This document shows positions 18,915 to 27,572 of a DNA stretch of 64,000 bases, one piece after another. Position numbers and translations under genes: made by a program. The notes under the pieces are model-generated. The model searched no databases and was not told the DNA's origin. It saw only the letters and a list, made by a program, of their open reading frames with translations. Origin of the DNA: Bacteroidales bacterium (GTDB lineage: Bacteria; Bacteroidota; Bacteroidia; Bacteroidales; WCHB1-69). The stretch is from contig JAEETJ010000001.1 in assembly GCA_016290295.1 (NCBI GenBank), forward strand, positions 62,001-126,000. Direction: 5' to 3'. Within the stretch, counting starts at the first letter, position 1. Each line of letters begins with the position of its first letter.

Positions 18915-19958
18915 CTATTTATTTGAAGCCTTGAATAGTATATCTTTTTCTTCACGAGTCAGGGATTCATAACCTGATTTTGAAATTTTGTCGAGGATTT
19001 CATCAATACGCTGTTGTTCCTGAAACTTACGCGCATTGTAATCCTCGTCGCTCATGTTCCGTACATCATCTTCCTCGTCATCGTATGAAGTAGCATACTT
19101 TATTTTTCTCCGTTTACGATTGCTTCCTTCCGGATAAAACCAATGTCCACCCGTACCATTATTGCTATCGTAGTGCCGCCATACCATAATCAGCAGGAAG
19201 CCGAAGAGCATACCACCCAGGTGGGCAAAGTGGGCCACACCATCAGCGGAACCGAGTACACCATACATCAACTCCAACGCACCATAAATCACCACAAACC
19301 ATTTAGCTTTGATGGGCAGCAGGAAATACACGTAAATCTCAGAATTGGGATACATCATACCAAAGGCCAGCAATAAACCGAATACCGAACCTGAGGCACC
19401 GATAATATTGAACGAATTGAGAAAAGTCTCACGAAACACCTCAATTTGGGGCACAAATTCCGTCACTGCTGACGGATGAGCTTGCAGATAGAGCAGATTT
19501 TGGGCGATTGCCGCCTGGTTGATACGATCCACATTAGCCAACTGACTGAATGTGTCAACAGAAGGAGCTGACAAAAAGGCATCAATCAAAGCCAAAGAAG
19601 AGTGAATTTGGAAATAGATAATCAGGTAATGAATCATTGCCGCACCAATACCTGTAATCAGGTAATAGCACAGAAAACGCCGTTCTCCCCATGCGTTCTC
19701 CACAGAAGCGCCAAACATCCAGAGGGCGAACATATTGAAAAACAGGTGCCCGAAATCACCATGCATGAACATATAGGTGATGATTTGCCATACATGGAAG
19801 TCGGAAGCCGCAAAATAATGCAAGCCGAAAATGGCGTCCAAGTCAAACTTGCTGGCCAAGACTATTTTAGCCAGAAAGAACAAACCGTTGATTATCAATA
19901 AGTTCTTAACAACAGTAGGCAGGATATTGAAACCTCCAGCCCGAATTTCATTGCTCAT
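18915..19958 (-). CDS. Rhomboid-family intramembrane serine protease
   Basis: Inner-membrane protease cutting within membrane helices of substrates. Catalytic Ser is in GASG (187-190) and the partner His in VAHFAHLGG (243 or 246). The conserved HGDFGHLFFNM block (66-76) follows TM1. About six TM helices are followed by a charged cytoplasmic tail of about 85 residues (KRRKIKYATSYDDEEDD), common in Bacteroidota rhomboids. A loop of about 65 residues between TM3 and the catalytic helix is longer than in GlpG. First gene of a three-gene operon. Confidence 0.92.
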   Translation of the reverse strand: MSNEIRAGGFNILPTVVKNLLIINGLFFLAKIVLASKFDLDAIFGLHYFAASDFHVWQIITYMFMHGDFGHLFFNMFALWMFGASVENAWGERRFLCYYLITGIGAAMIHYLIIYFQIHSSLALIDAFLSAPSVDTFSQLANVDRINQAAIAQNLLYLQAHPSAVTEFVPQIEVFRETFLNSFNIIGASGSVFGLLLAFGMMYPNSEIYVYFLLPIKAKWFVVIYGALELMYGVLGSADGVAHFAHLGGMLFGFLLIMVWRHYDSNNGTGGHWFYPEGSNRKRRKIKYATSYDDEEDDVRNMSDEDYNARKFQEQQRIDEILDKISKSGYESLTREEKDILFKASNK

Positions 19959-19981
19959 ATTCTCGTATGTGATTTAAATGT

Positions 19982-19990
19982 GCAAAGATA
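19982..19990 (-). promoter_or_regulatory. -7 promoter element for the rhomboid operon
   Basis: Minus-strand TATCTTTGC, 23 bases upstream of the rhomboid ATG at 19958. Confidence 0.6.
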
Positions 19991-20104
19991 CAAATTTTTC
20001 TCCATACACGGCAGCCGAAACGGATTCAGCACCTCTGACTGCCACAATGTGACAGCCCTATATAGATGATCTATCATTCTCACACCAACACTAACCTTGA
20101 TTAA

Positions 20105-23002
20105 CTATAAGCGACTACTCAAATGATACTTCCCGCTGCCCAAAGTCTGTTTCTTATAACCCTTGGCTGTTGGAAGCCAAACTTCGGCTGTGGCGTTAGC
20201 GGGAATGAGAATATCCCATTCGAAACGCTTGCCCTTTCGCTGCCAGTTGCTTTGGATAAGGCCGCTGGCCGACTGGTATGAACAGTTCACATATTTAAGT
20301 CCTTCGATAGGATACGGTTTCAGCTGAATCTTGGTGTAGCCCGGCTCCATTGCCCTGATACCGCCCAAATATTCGTATTCCCAAATGATGAGGTCACCGA
20401 GCAGCATCACGTGGTTGCCCGAATTCATGGCTGGGTCGGCGGTATTGCCATTCCAGAGTTCCCAGATGGTGGTGGCTCCATTGCGCACCATATAGCCCCA
20501 GCTGGGATAAGTGTCGTTGGTGGCCAACTTCAGGGCCAGGTCGCCACGACCATACTCTGTAAGGGTGCGCATCAATTGCTGGATGCCCACCACTCCTGTG
20601 GAGACATGGCCGTCAAATTCGTTCTCTGTTTTGTCGATGATGTTAGCAAAGACTTTTTCCTCCATTCCTTTCGGCACCATACCAAAGGCAAGGGGCAGGA
20701 TATTGGCCGTAACGGTGTTATGGTCATAGCGGCCGGTGGAAACATCAAGATATTTGGCATTATAGGCTGCGGTGACTGTGGAGATTTCATTGCGGAAGAA
20801 GTCGGCATCACCGCCACGGCCCAACAAGTCGGCAAAATAAGCCATCTTGCCAGCAAGATAACAGTAAAAAGGAGTAGAAAGGTTAGCGGGCCGAGTTATC
20901 CGGTTGGTATCGCGCGTATGTATCAGCTCCGGACTTTCGGGGGGCACACACCAGTCGCCATAGGTGTCGCGGATAAGGATTCCGTCCTTGAGGTAGTATT
21001 TCTTCATGTGGAGCATCCAGAGGCGCATAGCGTCATAATGTTGCTGGATGGGCCGGAGGTCGCCGAAACGGGTATAAAGCATATCGGCCACTGTAATGAA
21101 AGCCCCAGGCCAGGTCATGTTGTCGGTATAATTGCGCCAGTAGGCAGGGGCGACATCAGAAAGCGAACCATTCTCCAGCTGGCAGTCTTCAAGGTCTTGC
21201 AACCACTTGGCATAGAGGCGATGGTTGTCAAAAATAAAACTCTCGCCATAACAACCTGTAGTGCGGTCGCCAGTCCAGCCCATGCGCTCGTCTCGCTGGG
21301 GACAATCGGTAGGCATACTACGGTAATTGCCCCTGATACCCCAACTTGCATTATGATAAACGACGTTGATAATCTCGTCGGAAGTCTCGAAGCTGCCCGT
21401 CATTGACATCTCATCGTAGAGAACTACGCCTGTGAAATCTTCTATTTTAGGTTCAACACGCAGTCCAGAAACCTCAACATAGCGAAAGCCATGGTAGGTA
21501 AACTGAGGCCGCCAACCCAGTGCATACACATGACTCTTCTCCCCATTATCATGGATAATGAACCGGTCCGTAACCTCAGCATCACGAAGATTGTCCACAT
21601 AGAGCGTACTGTCGGCATTGAGTGTCTCACTAAAACGAAGCACAATGGTATCGCCCGAATGTGGTTGACGGGCTATCGCCTCCAATACCCCCACCATATT
21701 CTGCCCCATGTCAAGTATCCATTTATCGCCCTTTGGGAAGAGTGCAACGGGCATCAAATACTCCTGCGCCTTAATATTGGGATTGGGTTGCGGCGTGAGA
21801 AGCGACATCGGGTCGGGTCGATGGTATTCGTCGGGCAAGCGGCCACCCCGCTCAAGACTGACAACAGGATATTCGCGAGCCACACGGTGACGCGGATTAT
21901 AAATATCCTCCTTATACATGTTCTGCCGATCATAGTCCACCACAACATCCTTCCAATTGTCATCGTAGTGGTTGGGAGCCGTAAAATTGTCCATATCTAC
22001 AAGATCATCAAACTCATTACTATATTGGTCGTAGTAGTTTGGATGCGACCACCACCCCAAGTCAAAACCGTTGTCTAAGGTCTCGCCATCAAACTCATTG
22101 GCTTTGCGGATAGGCCCACGATTGGTAATACGCCAGCCTTCGCCACTCACGACAGTATCGGTAGAGCCATCGGCGTAGGTTACTTCCAGTTGCAGCAGCA
22201 ATTGAGGCAGTCCATAATGAGCGGCGTGCTTGATGCCGCACCACTCTAAATAGATGGTATCGTGGCGCACAGTGGTAAAACGACCACCCTCGAGCATAAC
22301 TCCCACAGCATTGTCACCCCCATGGAGCAAATCTGTCACGTCGTAGGCATTGAAATAAATGCGTCGCGTATAGTCCGAAAGGGTGGGTTTCAATAGTTCT
22401 TCAGAAGCCACCTCACTACCATTAATAAAGGCTTTGTAAACGCCCAAACCACTAATATAGAGCCGGGCTTTGCTGATATTTTTCTTCAGGACAAATTCCT
22501 TGCGAAGGTAGCGGGCAGCGATAGCAGTATGACCATTCACATTATCGTCTTCAAAATCACGGCCAATCCAATGGGCGTGCCAGTCATCGGGCGAAAGGAG
22601 GCTGATTTCGAAGTAGCGGACATCGCTCTCAAGCCTCATCTTTTTCCCTTTGTTTCCGTAGGTAACAATAGTATAAACCTTCCACCAGCAACAATCGCGG
22701 CTTTTGAGCTTCCGGCCCTCGTATGGAATATAGAGCATCCTGTTCGAGGCCACACTTTTGCTATCCCACAGGTCACCAATGCCATTACGGGCATTTTCCT
22801 CGCTACTGGCCACAATAATGCGGTATTCTATCTGCTTCACATTATTCTCTTCCGACTCATATTGCCAGCTAAAACGAGGCTCTGCGGTGGCCAAAAGCTG
22901 GCGGCCGTCCTGCATCTCAACAGTAAGCGAAGTCAACTTGATTCCGCTGCCATAGGCCGAGAAAAAAGCGGCAAGAAAAAGGATTGAAATCAGATGTTTC
23001 AT
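20105..23002 (-). CDS. GH78 alpha-L-rhamnosidase
   Basis: A 965-residue exported glycosidase (signal MKHLISILFLAAFFSAYG) predicted to release L-rhamnose from plant or bacterial glycans. An N-terminal Ig-like domain is followed by a rhamnosidase beta-domain (ARLYISGLGVYKAFINGSEV). The (alpha/alpha)6 catalytic domain has DCPQRDERMGWTGD, whose acidic residues include the expected acid, and a C-terminal beta domain closes the chain (GYTKIQLKPYP). Length and order are typical for Bacteroidota GH78. No SusC/SusD pair is next to it, so it is not in an obvious polysaccharide utilization locus here. Confidence 0.93.
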   Translation of the reverse strand: MKHLISILFLAAFFSAYGSGIKLTSLTVEMQDGRQLLATAEPRFSWQYESEENNVKQIEYRIIVASSEENARNGIGDLWDSKSVASNRMLYIPYEGRKLKSRDCCWWKVYTIVTYGNKGKKMRLESDVRYFEISLLSPDDWHAHWIGRDFEDDNVNGHTAIAARYLRKEFVLKKNISKARLYISGLGVYKAFINGSEVASEELLKPTLSDYTRRIYFNAYDVTDLLHGGDNAVGVMLEGGRFTTVRHDTIYLEWCGIKHAAHYGLPQLLLQLEVTYADGSTDTVVSGEGWRITNRGPIRKANEFDGETLDNGFDLGWWSHPNYYDQYSNEFDDLVDMDNFTAPNHYDDNWKDVVVDYDRQNMYKEDIYNPRHRVAREYPVVSLERGGRLPDEYHRPDPMSLLTPQPNPNIKAQEYLMPVALFPKGDKWILDMGQNMVGVLEAIARQPHSGDTIVLRFSETLNADSTLYVDNLRDAEVTDRFIIHDNGEKSHVYALGWRPQFTYHGFRYVEVSGLRVEPKIEDFTGVVLYDEMSMTGSFETSDEIINVVYHNASWGIRGNYRSMPTDCPQRDERMGWTGDRTTGCYGESFIFDNHRLYAKWLQDLEDCQLENGSLSDVAPAYWRNYTDNMTWPGAFITVADMLYTRFGDLRPIQQHYDAMRLWMLHMKKYYLKDGILIRDTYGDWCVPPESPELIHTRDTNRITRPANLSTPFYCYLAGKMAYFADLLGRGGDADFFRNEISTVTAAYNAKYLDVSTGRYDHNTVTANILPLAFGMVPKGMEEKVFANIIDKTENEFDGHVSTGVVGIQQLMRTLTEYGRGDLALKLATNDTYPSWGYMVRNGATTIWELWNGNTADPAMNSGNHVMLLGDLIIWEYEYLGGIRAMEPGYTKIQLKPYPIEGLKYVNCSYQSASGLIQSNWQRKGKRFEWDILIPANATAEVWLPTAKGYKKQTLGSGKYHLSSRL

Positions 23003-23042
23003 GTTATCAAATGACGTTCAACAATATTGCATTTTTGCTTGT

Positions 23043-23051
23043 GCAAATGTA
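23043..23051 (-). promoter_or_regulatory. -7 promoter element for the rhamnosidase
   Basis: Minus-strand TACATTTGC, about 40 bases upstream of ATG 23002. Confidence 0.55.
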
Positions 23052-23158
23052 AATAAAATTGTTGGATTAAACACATTTAAATTACACCCTGCTGCCGCCA
23101 AAAGGGATGCTTGCACAATTTTCCATAACATGTGCTACAATTTGGCACATGTTTGTTT

Positions 23159-23167
23159 TATTTTTGC
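23159..23167 (+). promoter_or_regulatory. -7 promoter element for the 23192 gene
   Basis: TATTTTTGC, 24 bases before ATG 23192. It lies inside the longer ORF of the track and so argues against the upstream start at 23132. Confidence 0.6.
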
Positions 23168-23191
23168 AGAAAAAATAAAAACAATAGCACT

Positions 23192-24214
23192 ATGGCTCCA
23201 CACAAATTTTCTTTTGAGGGTATTTTCGATTTGGAAAGAAAGCACCATGAAGATATCATAGAACGCAAGCCTTTGAAACATATTTTGGAAGGCAGAAGAA
23301 TTCGATTCGTTAACCCTAAAGGAAGATTTGATTTCTGTTATTTCGGAGATTTTTATTTCGACACAGGAAATGTTATGATGCTGATAACAAATGATTTGAA
23401 TTATACATGGTATCATAGGTCTGACCAGATGTCGAATACTTTATGGTCAACAGTTCCGGTGATTTTTGCTGGGGTTGAGACTGGGGTCAAGGATGATGCC
23501 GGAAACGAGATTTTTACCTACGATTTTTGCGATTTGGGAAGAAACAGGCTCATGGTCCAATACTTGAGTTCTGACGAACCCTGTTTGATGGGAGACAATC
23601 ATTCGGTGCCTCTATCATGGGCAAAAGAACATGGTGGATTCAAGAAATCCGGAACGGCTTTGTATGACTTGAGAAAAGAGATGTTTGAGATTTTCAATCC
23701 ATGGGAAATATGGCGTGTAAATCAATTTAATGATGCTGAAGAACGAGAAAAGGCACATAATGCTCTGAAAGCGCCAGTATTTGTTGATGGTTTGCCAGCA
23801 CCCAACAAGAGATGGCACAGAACTTATTTGAACATTGATGATGTGATGGATGACGATGTAGTGTTGGTTTATTTCAGAAGCTCGGATAAGGAAACAATTC
23901 CAGATGAAGACGGAGAGTTACTTGAGCATTACGTCTGCTATATAGATAACTATCCCCATTGTGAGGTCAAACAGGAATATGAAATGGTAGTGGACCATGA
24001 AAACTACCAGCAATTATTGTACGAGCTGATGCTAAAAGCCCACAGAACACCCGAGAAATGCTTTGTGTTATGTGATTTCTTTGAGAACATTGTAATCTTC
24101 GACAAATGCCGAAAAATTTTCGCCCATTACTTCAAGCCGATGATAGAATATTATATACAAAATATTGTTCTACCGAAATGGATTATGGAGGAATTGATTA
24201 AAGAAGTGGTTTGA
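23192..24214 (+). CDS. Uncharacterised protein with a YopX-like motif
   Basis: A 340-residue acidic, cytoplasmic-looking protein; I do not recognise the whole. The stretch GVETGVKDDAGNEIFTYDF resembles the conserved TGLKDKNGKEIYEGDI core of YopX proteins found on phages and mobile elements, but the rest is different. The start is ATG 23192 (MAPHKFSFEG); the track's 23132 start would include the promoter. It is first of three same-strand genes (this one, GIY-YIG, WYL) inserted between the rhamnosidase and dxr. The next gene has its own promoter-like element. Confidence 0.6.
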   Translation: MAPHKFSFEGIFDLERKHHEDIIERKPLKHILEGRRIRFVNPKGRFDFCYFGDFYFDTGNVMMLITNDLNYTWYHRSDQMSNTLWSTVPVIFAGVETGVKDDAGNEIFTYDFCDLGRNRLMVQYLSSDEPCLMGDNHSVPLSWAKEHGGFKKSGTALYDLRKEMFEIFNPWEIWRVNQFNDAEEREKAHNALKAPVFVDGLPAPNKRWHRTYLNIDDVMDDDVVLVYFRSSDKETIPDEDGELLEHYVCYIDNYPHCEVKQEYEMVVDHENYQQLLYELMLKAHRTPEKCFVLCDFFENIVIFDKCRKIFAHYFKPMIEYYIQNIVLPKWIMEELIKEVV

Positions 24215-24222
24215 AAAAATAT

Positions 24223-24231
24223 TATATTTGC
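24223..24231 (+). promoter_or_regulatory. -7 promoter element for the GIY-YIG gene
   Basis: TATATTTGC, 35 bases before ATG 24267. A GGAGG lies about 10 bases before the ATG, which is unusual in this window where most genes lack a purine-rich ribosome site. Confidence 0.55.
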
Positions 24232-24266
24232 AGCAAATAAACAATCAATAAATGGAGGATTAAATT

Positions 24267-25169
24267 ATGAACAACAATCACATTATTAACATTAAAGAAC
24301 TTTTAAAAGGAAGAAACAATGATTTTGATAATTCAAAAAAAATAAAATTTATAAGACATAGTATTGATAATGATGAGCTTCATTATCAAAACAAAAATTT
24401 TTCAGGATCTTTAGAACAGTTGTATCAATTTGATTATAATGAATTTATTGATTTTCAAAACGAACAAAAAGTCAAATATTTCAAAAATGTTGAATATATT
24501 GTGTCTTTTATTGGAGAAGAGATGTCTGAAGCAAGATTTATTGGGGTTTTTAAAAATCAAAATTATAAAGACAAAAATTACGAGTTACAAAATAAAGAAT
24601 CTGCCATATTCAACTTTCAAGAAGTTTCAGGTTTTGAAGCACTGAAAGAAAGAGTAATAATTGACTGGGCTAAAGATAGATCATGGCATCTATGGTATCA
24701 TAAAAACGAAAAGTATGTAATAAGAATAGATGATGGTTTCAAGAGTAATAATATTCCCCACTTTACACGTTATGAAGATGTTCTGTTAAGTTATGACGAA
24801 TTAAAAAAAATAATAGATACAAATAATCCAGAATGGAAAGCTAAACTTGAAGCTTGTAATTGTGTTTACCTGATTTTAGATAAAAGCAATGGAAAACAAT
24901 ATGTTGGAGTTACATATAAAGATACCTCAAATGGCTGGAAAGCTGGTATTTGGAACAGATGGTCGGAATATGCTAAGACAGGACATGGTAATGATAAGAA
25001 ATTGAAAGAACTGTGTGATGATAATCCAAATTATGCCAAAGCATTTTTCCAATGGTCCATTTTAGAAATTCTCCCAATAAATGTTATTCCAAAAGTTGCT
25101 ACAAGTAGAGAAACTATATATAAGGAAAAACTGGGAACAAGAAATAATGAAAATTACAATAGTAATTAA
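24267..25169 (+). CDS. GIY-YIG-type nuclease-domain protein, AT-rich
   Basis: A 300-residue protein. The C-terminal third has the GIY-YIG core: CVYLILDKSNGKQYVGVT (about 212-229), then an Arg-containing helix (WNRWSEYAKTGHG) and the segment ending WSILEILP, whose Glu fits the metal ligand. The N-terminal two-thirds has no family I can name; it contains EMSEARFIGVFKN and a RSWHLWYHKN block. Base composition is visibly more AT-rich and Lys/Asn-rich than flanking genes, suggesting transfer. It lies between an unknown gene and a WYL regulator, a context seen in defence loci. Nuclease activity is inferred from the fold motif only. Confidence 0.75.
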   Translation: MNNNHIINIKELLKGRNNDFDNSKKIKFIRHSIDNDELHYQNKNFSGSLEQLYQFDYNEFIDFQNEQKVKYFKNVEYIVSFIGEEMSEARFIGVFKNQNYKDKNYELQNKESAIFNFQEVSGFEALKERVIIDWAKDRSWHLWYHKNEKYVIRIDDGFKSNNIPHFTRYEDVLLSYDELKKIIDTNNPEWKAKLEACNCVYLILDKSNGKQYVGVTYKDTSNGWKAGIWNRWSEYAKTGHGNDKKLKELCDDNPNYAKAFFQWSILEILPINVIPKVATSRETIYKEKLGTRNNENYNSN

Positions 25170-25239
25170 TGTCACCAAACAGGCATGAAGTCATAACAAA
25201 AAAGACTACAAGTACAACTAAAACAGAAAACGATTTTTC

Positions 25240-26142
25240 ATGTCAACAAACACACTAATCAAATACGTTTGGCTTGTAGACACCATCTACAAGAACAAGT
25301 ACATTTCATACGATGAAATCAACAGGAAATGGCTTGCCGACGATATTAGCGAAGGGCTTGAGATACCCAGGCGTACCTTTCACACATGGATTCATGAAGC
25401 GGAAGAGATGTTTGGTCTCATCATTCAGTGCAAACGCAAAGGTGGCTACAAATACTATATCGAGAATGCTGACGACATAAAAGAGGAAGGCCTTCGAAAC
25501 TGGCTGCTGAACACCATTTCCGTTAGCAATCTGATAATGGAAAACAAACAGCTGAAAGACCGAATTTTGCTGGAATATGTGCCTTCTGGACAAGAATACC
25601 TCCAACCCATTATGGAAGCGATGAAAGACTCCCGTCTTCTCAACATCACTTATCACAGCTACTGGAGAGACGAAGATACTTCTTTTGATGTGATACCCCT
25701 ATGTATCAAGCTATTCAGACAGCGCTGGTATATGGTCGGTCAAAGTCATGGACGCAGGATTTATGCTCTTGACAGAATCAAAAGTATCACAAAAACAGAA
25801 AAGAGATTCAAAATGCCCAAAGATTGGAAGGCAGAAGAGTTTTTCGACGGATGTTTCGGCATCATTGTGGACAATAATATTGATAAACAGACAGTGAAAT
25901 TAAAGGCAAGTACCGGCCAAGCCAATTATATCCGCGACCTGCACCTTCACGAATCCCAGAAAGAAGTGGAAAGAAACGAAAAATACAGCATTTTCACCTA
26001 TTTCCTCCGTCCTACCTTTGACTTCCAGCAAGAACTTCTTTGGAATGGTGAAGACATTGAAGTACTTGAACCCGCTTGGCTCCGCAAAGAGATGGCTGGA
26101 AAAATCAAGAAGATGTGGAGTAAATATATGAGAAAAGTGTGA
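25240..26142 (+). CDS. WYL-domain transcriptional regulator
   Basis: A 300-residue regulator. The N-terminal region (about 1-80) is a winged-helix type DNA-binding domain (EIPRRTFHTWIHEAEEMFGL). The middle has the WYL ligand-binding domain with ITYHSYWRDEDTSFDVIPL and the core RQRWYMVGQSHGRRIYALDRI. A C-terminal WCX-like extension ends the protein. WYL proteins often regulate defence and stress genes by sensing nucleic-acid-like ligands. It is 70 bases after the GIY-YIG gene, which is a plausible target or partner. Confidence 0.88.
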   Translation: MSTNTLIKYVWLVDTIYKNKYISYDEINRKWLADDISEGLEIPRRTFHTWIHEAEEMFGLIIQCKRKGGYKYYIENADDIKEEGLRNWLLNTISVSNLIMENKQLKDRILLEYVPSGQEYLQPIMEAMKDSRLLNITYHSYWRDEDTSFDVIPLCIKLFRQRWYMVGQSHGRRIYALDRIKSITKTEKRFKMPKDWKAEEFFDGCFGIIVDNNIDKQTVKLKASTGQANYIRDLHLHESQKEVERNEKYSIFTYFLRPTFDFQQELLWNGEDIEVLEPAWLRKEMAGKIKKMWSKYMRKV

Positions 26143-26154
26143 CGGAAAATTTCG

Positions 26155-26163
26155 TATCTTTGC
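26155..26163 (+). promoter_or_regulatory. -7 promoter element for dxr
   Basis: TATCTTTGC starts 13 bases after the WYL stop and 28 bases before the TTG start of dxr, which gives a leader of roughly a dozen bases. Confidence 0.6.
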
Positions 26164-26182
26164 AGACTTAAAATTTTGACCA

Positions 26183-27334
26183 TTGAAGAAGAAAGTCTGC
26201 TTATTGGGTTCTACGGGTTCCATGGGCGTTCAGTCCTTGGAAGTGATTGAGGCACTGCCTGATCTGTTCGATGTGGAGGTGCTGGCATGCTACTCCAATG
26301 CCGAATTGCTGATACAGCAGGCCAAAAAGTTCAAACCCAACGCAGTGGTCATTATCAAGGAAGATTTATACCAACAGGTGAAAGATGCCCTGTGGGACGA
26401 CGACATCAAGGTGTTCGCTGGTGAATCGTCGCTGTGCGACATTGTGGAGATGAGCAGTATTGACATTGTGCTGTCGTGCATTGTGGGTGTGGCTGGCCTG
26501 AAACCCGTTTATCGTGCCATTTGCTGCGGCAAACCCATCGCCTTGGCCAACAAGGAAACCTTGGTGGTAGCTGGCGAACTCATGACCAAGGCCGCTGTGG
26601 AACACCATGTGCCGCTATTGCCCGTCGATTCGGAGCATTCGGCTATCTTCCAGTGCCTGGCTGGCGAATGGAACAATCCCGTTGAAAAGATTATCATCAC
26701 CGCCTCGGGAGGTCCGTTCAGAGGCAAAGATGCAGCTTTCTTGGAACATGTCACCAAAGAACAGGCACTGAAACACCCCAACTGGAGCATGGGCAATAAA
26801 ATCACTATCGACAGCGCCACCCTGATGAACAAGGGACTGGAAGTGATAGAAGCCAAATGGCTGTTTGAGGTGGGTTTGGATCAGATTGAAGTAGTGGTGC
26901 ACCCACAGTCCATCATCCACTCGATGGTTCAATTTGCGGACGGCTCGGTGAAAGCGCAGTTGGGACTGCCCAGCATGAAGCTGCCCATCCAGTACGCTCT
27001 CACCTACCCACAACGGGAAAGCAACAAAATGCCCCGACTGAACTTCGCAGACTATCCGTCTCTCACCTTTGAGAAAGCGGATACCGCAACCTTCCGTTGT
27101 TTGGACATCGCCTACAAAGCCTCTCGTGAAGGCGGCGACCGTCCCTGCGTGATGAATGCCGCCAATGAGGTGGCCGTTTCGCTTTTCCTCAACGACCGCA
27201 TTGGTTTCATGGATATTCCGCACATTATCGAACAACAATTGGAGGAAGTGCCCTATTCGCACCCCACCAGCATTGAGGAGTATTTGGAGATTGACCGGGA
27301 AGTGAGGAGAAGAATTCAGGAAAATAGGAATTAG
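26183..27334 (+). CDS. dxr: 1-deoxy-D-xylulose 5-phosphate reductoisomerase
   Basis: Second step of the MEP isoprenoid pathway: DXP to 2-C-methyl-D-erythritol 4-phosphate, NADPH-dependent, cytoplasmic. N-terminal NADPH motif LLGSTGSMGVQSLEV (about 7-21). The catalytic region shows LLPVDSEHSAIFQ, TASGGPFRG and the NPNWSMGNKITIDSATLMNKG-type block. The 383-residue length is normal. The start codon is TTG at 26183; no in-frame ATG fits, and MKKKVCLLGSTG is the expected N-terminus. The stop and the last codons lie inside a 76-bp tandem repeat. Confidence 0.96.
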   Translation: MKKKVCLLGSTGSMGVQSLEVIEALPDLFDVEVLACYSNAELLIQQAKKFKPNAVVIIKEDLYQQVKDALWDDDIKVFAGESSLCDIVEMSSIDIVLSCIVGVAGLKPVYRAICCGKPIALANKETLVVAGELMTKAAVEHHVPLLPVDSEHSAIFQCLAGEWNNPVEKIIITASGGPFRGKDAAFLEHVTKEQALKHPNWSMGNKITIDSATLMNKGLEVIEAKWLFEVGLDQIEVVVHPQSIIHSMVQFADGSVKAQLGLPSMKLPIQYALTYPQRESNKMPRLNFADYPSLTFEKADTATFRCLDIAYKASREGGDRPCVMNAANEVAVSLFLNDRIGFMDIPHIIEQQLEEVPYSHPTSIEEYLEIDREVRRRIQENRN

Positions 27335-27490
27335 GAGATAGGGATTAGGGGATAGTATATATTGCGGTGGAACCGCAACCGCCGCATAGGATATAGGGGA
27401 TAGGAATTAGGAGATAGGGATTAGGGGATAGTATATATTGTGGTGGAACCGCAACCGCCGCATAGGATATAGGGGATAGGAATTAGGGGT
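27324..27490. repeat. 76-bp tandem repeat, about 2.2 copies
   Basis: The unit begins ATAGGAATTAGGAGATAGGG at 27324, again at 27400, and partly at 27476, giving a 76-bp period. Each unit contains the hairpin GCGGT-GGA-ACCGC (second copy GTGGT) and the motif ACCGCCGCATAGG. The first copy contains the dxr stop codon. A relative of the hairpin core is at 46611-46634. This explains most of the 27335-27572 gap. Confidence 0.9.
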
Positions 27491-27572
27491 TAGAAAGGTT
27501 AGGAGGTTGGTAGATTACAGGATTACAGGATGATGGATTTTTGGATTTTGAATTTTTGAAATATATAGGATT

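Noticed and set aside
20037-20060. CTGCCACAATGTGACAG hairpin upstream of the rhomboid region
   Set aside because: It is a short imperfect palindrome with no T-run and no second clear copy positioned like an operator, so it is not strong enough to annotate.
20411-21406. 331-residue plus-strand ORF inside the rhamnosidase gene
   Set aside because: It is antisense to the GH78 catalytic region; the minus-strand frame carries the conserved motifs.
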